A stretch of 64,000 nucleotides of DNA from Lachnospiraceae bacterium (GCA_028696165.1 JAQVHQ010000004.1:62001-126000); one strand, 5' to 3'. Positions 9,331 to 17,880 are shown, counted from the first letter of the stretch. Program-made: numbers and translations. The notes: generated from the letters alone by a model not told the origin.

Positions 9331-9375
9331 GTTGCAGCACACCAATAATGAAGGCTGAAAGCATTGGTGGTGCAG
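9331..9375. other. Hairpin in the gap before the 53-bp array
   Basis: In the 195-base gap after the terminator (9227-9421), CACCAAT (9340-9346) pairs with ATTGGTG (9363-9369), with GCA/TGC extending the stem beyond a bulge. No ORF or promoter is evident. The function is unknown. Confidence 0.35.
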
Positions 9376-9421
9376 TGCCTTTGAATCAGACAAGTACCTC
9401 TTTTTCTACATCTATGGAGAT

Positions 9422-9739
9422 TACGTATTAAAACAATAAAAGTTGAAATCTAATACGTAATTTGGAAGCGAAAGTACGTATCAAAATGACAAAAATAGGA
9501 ATTTGACACGTAATCCAGCAGGAAAAGTACGTATCAAAATGATAAAAATAGGAATTTGACACGTAATCCAGCAGGAAAAGTACGTATCAAAATGATAAAA
9601 ATAGGAAATTGACACGTAATCCAGCAGGAAAAGTACGTATCAAAATGACAAAAATAGGGATTTGACACGTAATCCAGCAGGAAAAGTACGTATCAAAATG
9701 ACAAATATTAAAATTTAATACGTAATTCTACTGAAAAAT
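9422..9739. repeat. 53-bp tandem array 1 (six units)
   Basis: Six exactly phased units begin at 9422, 9475, 9528, 9581, 9634 and 9687. Each has TACGTATCAAAA, a 17-base spacer, TGACACGTAA and a 14-base spacer. The four middle units are nearly identical; the two end units diverge (TACGTATTA with TAATACGTA in the first). Left and right arms are inverted, and on the minus strand they pair fully with one G-U. The last unit overlaps the 3' end of the minus-strand traX-like gene. The same skeleton and period recur in the array at 38055-38690. There are no cas genes and the spacers are not unique, so this is not a CRISPR array. Confidence 0.9.
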
Positions 9740-10468
9740 CAGAATTCGGGCCAGATACAGAATCAGCAAGTGTGCAGGATAAAAGATGTAAAAGAAATAC
9801 TTCATGGAAAATCCGCGTTTTCCATTATAGAAGTTTATGGGAATGAAAGCGAACATAGCCCATGGCTCCCAGTACAGGCTGGCACATCCAGCGGTGGTCT
9901 GTAAAATCTTATAATGACGAAACAGGTATAGAAGAAATATTAGAATAACTCCTCGATATCCATAATCACATTGAAATACGTAATGCGCAGCCGCACACCC
10001 AATAGCCAGAATAGGAAGCTGAATATAAATTTTCCTTTCGAAATATTCCCATCCCCAGATTACTAAAAGCCCGATTCCCAGGGTGAAGAATACATTCTGA
10101 TAGGACCACTCAAAGAAAGTTTCATTAAATGCCAAATCAAAAGGTATCTCTGAAAAAATAGAAAAAGCAAAAAGTCGCAGGGTATATTTCAGGCGATTTG
10201 ACGTATGTATAAAGCCTTCTATCAGTAAAAAACAAAAGATTGGAAATGCAATACGCCCAATACCTCGCAGAACTCTGTCGAGAATATATATATTATGGTA
10301 AAATCCAGGTTCATTCCAGATGTTAATGCCTTGATGAATAGCTGGAATAAGAATTCCATTTTCCACTAAGGCATATCCGATATGGTCTATGAACATGGTG
10401 ATGATTGCAATAAGTTTCAATGCACTTCCTGATAAAAAACAAAATCTGTCGGGTATAATTTTTTCCAT
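9728..10468 (-). CDS. TraX-family membrane protein
   Basis: A 246-residue polytopic membrane protein matching the TraX family: GSALKLIAIITMFIDHIGYAL near the N-terminus, then GRIAFPIFCFLLIEGF. TraX of the F plasmid acetylates pilin. Chromosomal copies in Firmicutes are common and of unknown substrate, and are distantly related to membrane acyltransferases. No conjugation genes are nearby. Its stop codon (9728-9730) overlaps the last unit of the 53-bp array, so read-through from this gene would transcribe the array on the minus strand. A TATAAT on the minus strand lies just upstream of its start. Confidence 0.82.
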   Translation of the reverse strand: MEKIIPDRFCFLSGSALKLIAIITMFIDHIGYALVENGILIPAIHQGINIWNEPGFYHNIYILDRVLRGIGRIAFPIFCFLLIEGFIHTSNRLKYTLRLFAFSIFSEIPFDLAFNETFFEWSYQNVFFTLGIGLLVIWGWEYFERKIYIQLPILAIGCAAAHYVFQCDYGYRGVILIFLLYLFRHYKILQTTAGCASLYWEPWAMFAFIPINFYNGKRGFSMKYFFYIFYPAHLLILYLARILIFQ

Positions 10469-10605
10469 TATGATGTACTCCTTGGTTCAAATTGAAATTA
10501 TTATAACATGTCTGGCTTTAAAACAAAACATTTTACCTTGATAAAATAGTGCAGAACGATTGGAATGGGCAGATATCGTTATGGTAATCGTTATTATATT
10601 TTAGA

Positions 10606-10634
10606 TTGTATTGTGAATTCAGAACGATTATAAT
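10606..10634 (+). promoter_or_regulatory. Promoter of the ABM monooxygenase gene
   Basis: TTGTAT at 10606-10611, a 17-base spacer and TATAAT at 10629-10634, 53 bases before the start codon. Confidence 0.6.
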
Positions 10635-10687
10635 ATAGTTTATATGAAGTATATTTCCTTCAAAATACATGATAAAAGGAGAACATT

Positions 10688-10975
10688 ATGTTAGTAGTTT
10701 ATGCAAAATGTATTGTCAGTGGATTAAATGTAGAGAACTTTCTAAAGCTGGCAAAGGAACTGATTGAAGAAACCAGGAAAGAGCCGGACAATGTAAGTTA
10801 TGAATTGATTCAGGACAAAACAGGTAAGAATGTATACGCGATTTTGGAAAGATGGCCAAATCAGGAAGCTTTAGATGCACATATGAAGACAAAACATTTT
10901 ACCACATTGATTCCTCAGATAGAGAAGCTTGCCATCGGTGGTGTAGACATAATGGTTCATGATTTACTTATATAA
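10688..10975 (+). CDS. ABM-domain (YgiN-like) quinol monooxygenase-type protein
   Basis: A 95-residue protein forming one antibiotic-biosynthesis-monooxygenase ferredoxin-like fold. NVSYELIQDKTGKNVYAILERWPNQEALDAHMKTKHF is the family hallmark segment, with the conserved E-x-W and H-x4-H-F spacing. Known members are cofactorless dimeric oxygenases acting on quinols or polyketides, but many are uncharacterised. In an anaerobe a quinone or stress role is only a guess. The ribosome site is AAAGGAG. It is apparently monocistronic with its own promoter. Confidence 0.82.
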   Translation: MLVVYAKCIVSGLNVENFLKLAKELIEETRKEPDNVSYELIQDKTGKNVYAILERWPNQEALDAHMKTKHFTTLIPQIEKLAIGGVDIMVHDLLI

Positions 10976-11118
10976 GTATAAATACAAGTAAAAAATAAAA
11001 AAATTGCGAAATAACTATGGACTATTTTGCTGGTTTATGAGAAAATGAGTCTGCAGATGTTAAATATGTAACGAACATAGAAACAGTGCAGGACTACATA
11101 TCTGAAAGGAGATTTACA

Positions 11119-11811
11119 ATGATTTATTCACATGAAGTAGAAATGATGTGCCCAGTAGCTCAAGGCGTAAAGCATGGCGCAGCTCCAATTCCTGAAGAAG
11201 GAAAATGGGTGAAATCAAAAGAAATCAAAGACATTAACGGATTAACACATGGTATTGGCTGGTGTGCACCACAGCAGGGTGCCTGTAAGCTTACATTAAA
11301 TGTTAAAGAGGGAATTATTCAGGAAGCATTAGTTGAGACAATCGGATGTTCAGGAATGACACATTCAGCAGCTATGTGTTCTGAAATTTTACCAGGTCTT
11401 ACATTATTAGAGGCTCTTAACACAGACTTAGTATGTGACGCTATTAATACAGCTATGAGAGAATTATTCCTTCAGATCGTTTACGGACGTACTCAGAGTG
11501 CTTTCTCTGAAGATGGACTTCCAGTTGGTGCTGGTCTTGAAGATCTTGGTAAAGGACTTCGTTCTCAGGTTGGTACAATGTACGGAACTTTGAAAAAAGG
11601 ACCTCGTTACCTTGAAATGGCAGAAGGTTATGTTACAGGAATCGCTTTAGATGACGAAGACATGATCATCGGATATCAGTTCATTAACTTCGGTAAATTC
11701 ATGGACTTCATGAAAGCTGGAGATAAAGCTGAAGACGCACTTGAAAAATCCAAAGGTCAGTATGGTCGTGTAGCAGATGCTGTTAAGATCATTGACCCAC
11801 GTAAAGAATAA
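11119..11811 (+). CDS. Fe-S cluster assembly scaffold (IscU/NifU-like)
   Basis: A 230-residue protein related to the IscU/NifU N-terminal scaffold. Cys-containing segments WCAPQQGACKLTL and TIGCSGMTHSAAMCSEIL sit where scaffold cluster ligands occur. The ATG at 11119 follows GAAAGGAG; the frame is open further upstream but lacks support. Codon choice is strongly biased, as in highly expressed genes. The next gene begins 19 bases downstream and encodes the GGGtGRT protein. The two form a conserved gene pair in Clostridia whose joint job is not established. Acting in an Fe-S or metal-dependent process is inferred from the scaffold fold. Confidence 0.8.
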   Translation: MIYSHEVEMMCPVAQGVKHGAAPIPEEGKWVKSKEIKDINGLTHGIGWCAPQQGACKLTLNVKEGIIQEALVETIGCSGMTHSAAMCSEILPGLTLLEALNTDLVCDAINTAMRELFLQIVYGRTQSAFSEDGLPVGAGLEDLGKGLRSQVGTMYGTLKKGPRYLEMAEGYVTGIALDDEDMIIGYQFINFGKFMDFMKAGDKAEDALEKSKGQYGRVADAVKIIDPRKE

Positions 11812-11830
11812 TAGAAGGAGGAAGTAGACA

Positions 11831-12841
11831 ATGGCTTTATTTGAATCATATGAAAGACGTATTAAACAAATTAACGAAGTATTAAATAGCTATGGCATTT
11901 CTTCCATCGAAGAAGCTGAAAAAATAACTAAGGATGCAGGTCTTGATGTATATCATCAGATTGAAGGCATTCAGCCAATCTGTTTTGAAAATGCAAAATG
12001 GGCTTACACAGTAGGTGCAGCTATTGCAATCAAAAAAGGATGTAGAAGAGCAGCAGATGCAGCAGCAGCTATCGGAGAAGGTCTTCAGGCTTTCTGTATC
12101 CCTGGTTCTGTAGCTGATCAGCGTAAAGTTGGTTTAGGACATGGTAACTTAGGTAAAATGTTATTGGAAGACGAGACCAAATGTTTCGCATTCTTAGCTG
12201 GTCACGAATCATTCGCAGCAGCTGAAGGTGCTATTGGTATCGCTGAAAAAGCTAACAAAGTTCGTAAAGAGCCTTTAAGAGTTATCTTAAACGGTTTAGG
12301 AAAAGATGCAGCTCAGGTTATCGCTCGTATCAACGGATTTACTTATGTTGAGACAGAGATGGATTACTATACAGGAGAAGTTAAAGAAGTATTTAGAAAA
12401 GCTTACTCTACAGGTCTTCGTGCAAAAGTTAACTGCTACGGCGCTAACGATGTAACTGAAGGTGTTGCTATCATGCACAAAGAGGGTGTTGACGTATCTA
12501 TTACAGGTAACTCAACCAACCCAACCAGATTCCAGCATCCAGTTGCAGGTACATACAAAAAAGAATGTATCGAACAGGGTAAAAAATATTTCTCAGTAGC
12601 TTCCGGTGGTGGTACAGGACGTACCTTACATCCAGATAACATGGCAGCAGGTCCTGCTTCTTATGGTATGACAGATACTATGGGACGTATGCACTCAGAT
12701 GCTCAGTTCGCTGGATCTTCATCAGTTCCTGCTCACGTAGAGATGATGGGATTAATCGGCGCTGGTAACAACCCAATGGTAGGTATGACTGTTGCAGTTG
12801 CAGTAAGCATAGAACAGGCTGCAACAGAAGGTAAATTCTAA
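11831..12841 (+). CDS. GGGtGRT protein
   Basis: A 336-residue cytosolic protein of the family named for the motif GGGTGRT, seen here in ASGGGTGRTLHPDN in the C-terminal third. Other invariant-looking stretches are GLGHGNLGKMLLEDET and GNSTNPTRFQHPVAGTYKKE. The biochemical function is unknown. It is cotranscribed with the IscU-like scaffold (AGAAGGAGG ribosome site in a 19-base gap) and shares its high-expression codon bias, so both products are probably abundant and act together. The pair ends in a strong terminator. Confidence 0.9.
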   Translation: MALFESYERRIKQINEVLNSYGISSIEEAEKITKDAGLDVYHQIEGIQPICFENAKWAYTVGAAIAIKKGCRRAADAAAAIGEGLQAFCIPGSVADQRKVGLGHGNLGKMLLEDETKCFAFLAGHESFAAAEGAIGIAEKANKVRKEPLRVILNGLGKDAAQVIARINGFTYVETEMDYYTGEVKEVFRKAYSTGLRAKVNCYGANDVTEGVAIMHKEGVDVSITGNSTNPTRFQHPVAGTYKKECIEQGKKYFSVASGGGTGRTLHPDNMAAGPASYGMTDTMGRMHSDAQFAGSSSVPAHVEMMGLIGAGNNPMVGMTVAVAVSIEQAATEGKF

Positions 12842-12924
12842 TAAATACTGCAAATGCAATAAGTTTTGCATCTGATAAAGCAGGAATAAATAGAAAAGTA
12901 AATTGCTTATGTTAATAAAATAAG

Positions 12925-12978
12925 AAAATCAGCTTTGTTATCTTTTATAGAAAAGGATACCAAAGCTGATTTTTTATT
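12925..12978 (+). terminator. Terminator after the GGGtGRT gene
   Basis: AAAATCAGCTTTG (12925-12937) pairs with CAAAGCTGATTTT (12961-12973), followed by a T run. Confidence 0.85.
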
Positions 12979-13092
12979 CTTATAAATCGGACTACTCATT
13001 CATGATTATGTGATATAGAATCATATTATGATGTTTTTTAAAAATGTACAAAAATGTAACGTAAATTTAATATATTTATATGCCGCTTTGTC

Positions 13093-13121
13093 TTGCGCTT
13101 AAGGCATAATTCTTCTATAAT
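13093..13121 (+). promoter_or_regulatory. Promoter of the O-acylation cassette
   Basis: TTGCGC at 13093-13098, a 17-base spacer and TATAAT at 13116-13121, about 60 bases before the first gene of the SGNH-DUF4358-MBOAT-DHHW cluster. Confidence 0.65.
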
Positions 13122-13182
13122 AAAAACTGTTCGAAAAGTTGAGGTAAGGAGATAGACATCATCCGGATGTCTGAACATAATT

Positions 13183-14070
13183 GTGAGCAGAGAATTAGAG
13201 CTAGATAACATAAAAAAGAAAAAAAGAAAAAGACGAACCAGAAGAGCTCGTATCATACAGAGGAATGCAACCGTCGGAGCATTTATATTGATTGCTGCCA
13301 TCTTTGTGGCAGGAATTTTTTTGTGGCAAAATCGCCGTCTGGAGGCAAAATCACAGGAGACTGTGGCCAGGGGACTGAACCAATTAGAGAGTATGGAAAA
13401 AAAGGATTACAGTGGTGTAGAGACACAGATTCAGGCCTTAGAGGATGCTGAAAAAGCAGCGGAAGAGAAGGCGGAGGCAATTGAATCCGGCAAGGGAGTC
13501 GAAGATGATTTGTATAATACCATGACAGTCAGGGATACCACAGAGCTGCAGAAGGCTTTTGAGGGGTCGATTATTCTGGGAGATTCGGTAGTGGAAGCAA
13601 TCGATGGATATGGATATCTGCCAGCGAATGAAGTTGTCTACAAGCGAGGAGTCAGCGTCCATGATCTGGATGAGTTGATTGCAACAACCATCGGTCTTAA
13701 TCCTAAATGTGTGTTTTTCCAGATGGGAATCAATGACATGGATACCTATAATAGTGATACGGCAAAATTCGTGGAAGAGTACAAAAATCAGATACAGACA
13801 TTGAAGCAGGGACTTCCAAATGTACAGGTCTATGTAAATAACGTAAATCCGGTACAGGATTTTGTCCTGGAATCGCATCCTGGATATCGCTATCAGGCAG
13901 ATTACAATGTGGCATTGAAAGCAATGTGTGAGGAAATCGGTGTAACTTTTATCGACAATTCCTCCCTGATAAACGCACATGAAGAATTTTTCGATGATGA
14001 TGGAATTCATCCATTGCCGGAATATTATCCATATTGGCTGACTCATATGGCTAATGTCGCCGGATTATAG
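13183..14070 (+). CDS. Membrane-anchored SGNH/GDSL hydrolase
   Basis: A 295-residue protein with a very basic N-terminus (KKKKRKRRTRRAR), one membrane segment near 30-48 and a coiled segment near 60-105. The extracellular SGNH domain carries GDS (133-135), GIND (182-185) and DGIH (273-276), which supply the Ser, oxyanion and Asp-His residues of the family. It is likely an O-acetylesterase or O-acyltransferase partner acting on a surface glycan, in keeping with the MBOAT and DHHW genes downstream. The GTG start at 13183 is odd: the best Shine-Dalgarno (AAGGAG near 13145-13151) is about 30 bases away, with a perfect hairpin (AGACATC/GATGTCT) between. Confidence 0.82.
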   Translation: MSRELELDNIKKKKRKRRTRRARIIQRNATVGAFILIAAIFVAGIFLWQNRRLEAKSQETVARGLNQLESMEKKDYSGVETQIQALEDAEKAAEEKAEAIESGKGVEDDLYNTMTVRDTTELQKAFEGSIILGDSVVEAIDGYGYLPANEVVYKRGVSVHDLDELIATTIGLNPKCVFFQMGINDMDTYNSDTAKFVEEYKNQIQTLKQGLPNVQVYVNNVNPVQDFVLESHPGYRYQADYNVALKAMCEEIGVTFIDNSSLINAHEEFFDDDGIHPLPEYYPYWLTHMANVAGL

Positions 14071-14110
14071 AGCAAACAGTTATAAAATATTCGAAAAGTA
14101 GAGGCATCTC

Positions 14111-14590
14111 ATGATTAACAGATTAAATATAGTGAAAGCAGTACTTATGATTTTTCTGATTGTATTTCTTGTAAAATTGAGTACAGGAGACAATGCGAAA
14201 GATTTAGACAGCAAGCAGTTAGCAACGGTATTTCAAAAGGATACTGCCATACAGGACTTAGAAGTGGGCAATGACCGTACTCTGATGAAATTATATGGGA
14301 TTGATTCGGAAGAGATACCTGCATATGTGCTTTATTATTCTCAATCCACCATGGGTGTGGCAGAGCTATTAGTAGTGAAGGCCGAAGACGGACAGATGGA
14401 ATCCATACAAAGTCAGGTGCAGGCTCGATTAGACAGTCAAAAAGAAGCTTTTGATGGTTATGGAGCCAGTCAGACGGAACTGTTAAATGGCAGCGAAATC
14501 GTCACTTATGGAAATTACCTGTTTTTTGGTGTGTCGGAACAAGTAGAAAATTGGAAGGAAGAATTCTTAAATGGTGTGAAAGCGTCCTGA
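14111..14590 (+). CDS. DUF4358 membrane-anchored protein
   Basis: A 159-residue protein with one N-terminal membrane segment (residues 8-23) and an extracytoplasmic domain matching DUF4358 in character: GIDSEEIPAYVLYYSQSTMGVAELLVVKAED. No catalytic motif is visible. It lies between the SGNH hydrolase and the MBOAT acyltransferase with short gaps, so it is probably an accessory part of the same surface O-acylation system (inference). The mechanism is unknown. A TTCGAAAAGTAGAGG stretch just upstream resembles one before the SGNH gene (TTCGAAAAGTTGAGG). Confidence 0.75.
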   Translation: MINRLNIVKAVLMIFLIVFLVKLSTGDNAKDLDSKQLATVFQKDTAIQDLEVGNDRTLMKLYGIDSEEIPAYVLYYSQSTMGVAELLVVKAEDGQMESIQSQVQARLDSQKEAFDGYGASQTELLNGSEIVTYGNYLFFGVSEQVENWKEEFLNGVKAS

Positions 14591-14633
14591 TGGGAATGCA
14601 GTTGGAGGAATCCGTTTAGGAAACAGACGAGAT

Positions 14634-16028
14634 ATGATATTTAGTAGTATATTTTTTATATTTATGTTTTTACCCGCGGTGATTATTCTTTATTATATTG
14701 TCCCGAAACAGTTGAAAAATGTGGTGTTGTTATTGGCCAGTGTGTTCTTCTATGCATGGGGTGAGCCGGTTTATGTGGTTTTGATGCTGTTTAGTATTGC
14801 ATTTAACTATACCATGGGACTTGATATCTTCTATAGAAGAAAGAGCAAGGAACTTGCAAAGAGAAGCCTGATATTTGCAGTTGTCGTGAATTTGTTTATC
14901 TTATGTTTTTTTAAATATTATGGATTTCTGATTGATACCATCAATGGTATATTTGATATTCAGATTGCATACAAAGCATTATCACTGCCCATTGGAATTT
15001 CATTTTATACATTCCAGACGATGTCCTATGTCATCGATGTATATTACAAGAAGGTTCCGGTTCAGAAAAATTTGTTGAAATTTGGTGTGTATGTATCTAT
15101 GTTCCCGCAGCTTATCGCAGGTCCCATTGTAAGATATGCAGATATCTATGAACAGCTGGATGAGAGAAGTGTGGATTTGCAGCTGTTTGGTTCTGGATGT
15201 GAGAATTTTATAAAAGGACTGGGAAAGAAAGTGCTGCTTGCCAACAGTATGGGAAAATTATATGAGACCATTCATGCGCTGCCGCCTTCTGAAGTTTCAA
15301 CGTTGCTTGCATGGCTTGGAATTGCGGCCTATACTTTCCAGATTTATTTTGACTTTAGCGGATATTCGGATATGGCTATTGGACTTGGGAAGATGTTTGG
15401 GTTCCGGTTTCCGAAGAACTTTAATTATCCATATCAGGCGAAGAGTATTACTGACTTCTGGCGCAGATGGCATATCTCTTTAAGTACCTGGTTTAGAGAA
15501 TATGTATACATCCCTTTGGGCGGAAATCGTGTGGCAGTTCCAAGGCATATGTTAAATCTGTTAATCGTATGGATGCTTACAGGACTCTGGCATGGAGCAA
15601 GCTGGAATTTTGTGATTTGGGGTCTGTATTATGGAGTGTTGCTGATTATTGAGAAATATGTCCTGGGTAGATTCCTTGAAAAGCTTCCCGGGTGGATACG
15701 CGGCATCTATACTATGGTGCTGGTTATGATAGGATGGGTGTTTTTCTCCAGTATCCAGATGAGTGCTGCTTTTACTACCCTTGCAAGTATGTTTGGATTT
15801 GGAAGCGGAGGATTTTTGGGCGCGCATGCTTTTTATTATGTAAAGAGTTATCTGATGCTGTTCGTTATTTGTATTCTGGTATGTCGCAAACAGACACTTA
15901 CCGGATATCGTGCGCTTGCATCGAGACGAAGTGGTCTGGCCGTGGTGGCGAATGTGGCAATCGTGATGCTATGTATCGCATTTCTGGTATATGACACCTA
16001 TAATCCATTCTTGTATTTTAGATTCTAG
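14634..16028 (+). CDS. MBOAT-family O-acyltransferase (AlgI/DltB-like)
   Basis: A 464-residue polytopic membrane enzyme. Family blocks are clear: LPIGISFYTFQTMSYVID, RRWHISLSTWFREYVYIPLGGNR, and LTGLWHGASWNF with the catalytic His320. AlgI-type MBOATs pass acyl groups across the membrane to a partner that loads a polysaccharide. Here the partners are probably the SGNH and DHHW proteins of the same cluster. DltB is less likely because no dltA, dltC or dltD genes are present. The ribosome site is weak (TTTAGGAAAC, spaced long). Confidence 0.92.
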   Translation: MIFSSIFFIFMFLPAVIILYYIVPKQLKNVVLLLASVFFYAWGEPVYVVLMLFSIAFNYTMGLDIFYRRKSKELAKRSLIFAVVVNLFILCFFKYYGFLIDTINGIFDIQIAYKALSLPIGISFYTFQTMSYVIDVYYKKVPVQKNLLKFGVYVSMFPQLIAGPIVRYADIYEQLDERSVDLQLFGSGCENFIKGLGKKVLLANSMGKLYETIHALPPSEVSTLLAWLGIAAYTFQIYFDFSGYSDMAIGLGKMFGFRFPKNFNYPYQAKSITDFWRRWHISLSTWFREYVYIPLGGNRVAVPRHMLNLLIVWMLTGLWHGASWNFVIWGLYYGVLLIIEKYVLGRFLEKLPGWIRGIYTMVLVMIGWVFFSSIQMSAAFTTLASMFGFGSGGFLGAHAFYYVKSYLMLFVICILVCRKQTLTGYRALASRRSGLAVVANVAIVMLCIAFLVYDTYNPFLYFRF

Positions 16029-16086
16029 TGTGTTCATGCACTGGGGAAAGGTAACTGTTTAGCTTAATAGTGATAAAGGAAAATTT

Positions 16087-17247
16087 ATGAGTAAGAAAGA
16101 AAAACGCATATATGAACATTTTATAGCGATGACAGCGGTTGTATTTTCCGGAATTATTGTAATTCTCATTATCTGTAATTTCGCTTTGAAGGATAAGACA
16201 TTTTCAGAACAGGAGAATCGTATGTTGCAGACACAGCCGGATTTGACGGCAGATCGGGTTTTAAATGGGACCTTTGAATCTGATTTTGAAAGCTATGTCA
16301 ATGATCAGTTTCCATTTCGAAATGCCTGGATTAGCTTGAAAAGTACTGCCGAGCGTATGCTGGGAAAGACAGAGTCTAATGGGGTGTATCTGGGAAAAGA
16401 CGGCTATTTGATGGAAGATTTTGTGGAGCCGGAGACGGACAATTATAAGAAAACCCTGTCGGCGATTGCTTCATTTTCCAATAATAATAAAGACATCAAA
16501 CAGTATTTTATGCTGGTACCCAATGCGGTAAATGTGGAGTCGGACTTACTGCCGGCCCAGGCGCCTGTGGGGAATCAGAATCAGACGATGGAAGCCTTCT
16601 ATAAAGATTTGGCGACAACCGGTTTTGAAAATGTTGACGTGAGAGATACCCTGCTCAAAAGTGAGAATCAACAGCTTTACTATCGTACCGATCACCATTG
16701 GACTACGGATGCGGCTTTTCTGGCATTTGGACAGCTTGCAGATACACTGGGACTGCAGGTAAATGATGCTGCTTACAATCGCTATATGGTCAGTGATTCT
16801 TTCAATGGGACGTTATCTTCTAAAAGTGGATTCCGTTCTGGCGAGACGGATAATATATATATCTACGCACCGAAGGAGGGTACCCAGCCGGATTCTGTGA
16901 TTACCTATGTGGAAGAACAGGATAAGACAGGAACTTTCTATAATAGAAAACAGCTGGATACGAAAGATCAGTATGCTATGTTCCTGGATGGGAATCACGC
17001 GGAGATTAAGATTGAAACACCCACACAGGAGAATAATCGTCTGTTGATATTAAAAGACTCTTATGCTAATTGTCTGATTCCATTTTTGGCACCGTATTAT
17101 CGAGAAATTGTAGTGATAGATCCAAGATATTATTATGATGATTTGCAGGAATTAATTGAAGTGGAAGAGATAAACCAGATTTTGTTTTTGTATAATGCTA
17201 ACACATTTTTTACTGATACAAGCCTGAAGAATATTACTTTATCATAA
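16087..17247 (+). CDS. DHHW-family protein (AlgJ/AlgX-like)
   Basis: A 386-residue protein with one N-terminal membrane anchor (residues 12-33) and an extracytoplasmic SGNH-like AlgX/AlgJ domain. The name-giving motif is seen as TDHHW, with D202 H203 H204 W205. LKDSYAN near residue 325 supplies the nucleophile-type block. The family works with MBOAT proteins in O-acetylation of exopolysaccharides. It is the last gene of a four-gene cluster with the upstream SGNH, DUF4358 and MBOAT genes. The target glycan is not identifiable here. Confidence 0.88.
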   Translation: MSKKEKRIYEHFIAMTAVVFSGIIVILIICNFALKDKTFSEQENRMLQTQPDLTADRVLNGTFESDFESYVNDQFPFRNAWISLKSTAERMLGKTESNGVYLGKDGYLMEDFVEPETDNYKKTLSAIASFSNNNKDIKQYFMLVPNAVNVESDLLPAQAPVGNQNQTMEAFYKDLATTGFENVDVRDTLLKSENQQLYYRTDHHWTTDAAFLAFGQLADTLGLQVNDAAYNRYMVSDSFNGTLSSKSGFRSGETDNIYIYAPKEGTQPDSVITYVEEQDKTGTFYNRKQLDTKDQYAMFLDGNHAEIKIETPTQENNRLLILKDSYANCLIPFLAPYYREIVVIDPRYYYDDLQELIEVEEINQILFLYNANTFFTDTSLKNITLS

Positions 17248-17254
17248 TAATTGA

Positions 17255-17289
17255 TTGACAAAAGAATGAATAATCGGTAGAATTATTCA
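17255..17289 (+). promoter_or_regulatory. Promoter and overlapping palindrome before ilvN
   Basis: A near-consensus promoter: TTGACA at 17255-17260, a 17-base spacer, TAGAAT at 17278-17283. TGAATAAT (17267-17274) and ATTATTCA (17282-17289) form an inverted repeat straddling the -10, well placed for a repressor. The regulator is unknown. Confidence 0.7.
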
Positions 17290-17332
17290 TAAGGTCGCTT
17301 TGACCAATTAAATTAGGAAAGTGGGACGGGTT

Positions 17333-17836
17333 ATGAAACAAAGAGTTTTATCTATGTTAGTTGATAATACATCCGGTGTTCTTAGTCGCGTCGCTGGATT
17401 ATTCAGCCGCAGAGGATACAATATTGACAGTATCAGTGCTGGTGTAACGGCAGATCCGGCATTTACGCGGATTACTGTAGTATGCAGCGGGGATGAACTT
17501 ATCTTAGAGCAGATTACCAATCAGTTGAATAAACTGGTGGATGTTCGCGATATCAAAGTTTTAAAACCTGATGAGAGCGTAAAACGTGAATTGATTCTAG
17601 TCAAAATCAGAACCGATGTGGAAGAAAGACAGCAGGTCATTGCGTTGGCTGATATTTTCAGAGCTAAGATCGTGGATGTGGGTCCGGAATCTATGGTAAT
17701 TGAATTGACAGGAGATATAAGCAAAATTGACGCATTTATTGGTCTGTTGGAAGGACATGAGATACTCGAGCTGGCTAGAACCGGTATTACAGGGCTTTCA
17801 CGCGGTGCCAGAGATGTAAGATATTTTGACAGCTAG
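17333..17836 (+). CDS. ilvN: Acetolactate synthase small (regulatory) subunit
   Basis: The 167-residue regulatory subunit of acetohydroxyacid synthase, which confers valine feedback on the catalytic IlvB subunit. The N-terminal ACT domain is plain: MLVDNTSGVLSRVAGLFSRRGYNIDSISAG at residues 6-35, followed by the usual C-terminal half ending in GISRGARD-like TGLSRGARDVRYFD. The ATG at 17333 matches homologues; a GTG four codons earlier is possible. The catalytic subunit gene is not adjacent, which is unusual. The gene instead heads a leucine cluster with leuC and leuD. Confidence 0.93.
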   Translation: MKQRVLSMLVDNTSGVLSRVAGLFSRRGYNIDSISAGVTADPAFTRITVVCSGDELILEQITNQLNKLVDVRDIKVLKPDESVKRELILVKIRTDVEERQQVIALADIFRAKIVDVGPESMVIELTGDISKIDAFIGLLEGHEILELARTGITGLSRGARDVRYFDS

Positions 17837-17880
17837 AGTAACAAAAAATTAATTAATAACTAGTACATAGGAGGATTACC

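Noticed and set aside
9422..9739. CRISPR array
   Set aside because: The repeats have no unique spacers (the variable segments are the same from unit to unit), and no cas genes are present. The 38055-38690 array fails for the same reason.
9728..10468. Conjugative element because of the TraX-like gene
   Set aside because: Chromosomal TraX-family genes are common in Clostridia, and no transfer genes are near.
14634..16028. DltB of teichoic-acid D-alanylation
   Set aside because: No dltA, dltC or dltD nearby; the SGNH and DHHW partners fit the AlgI type better.
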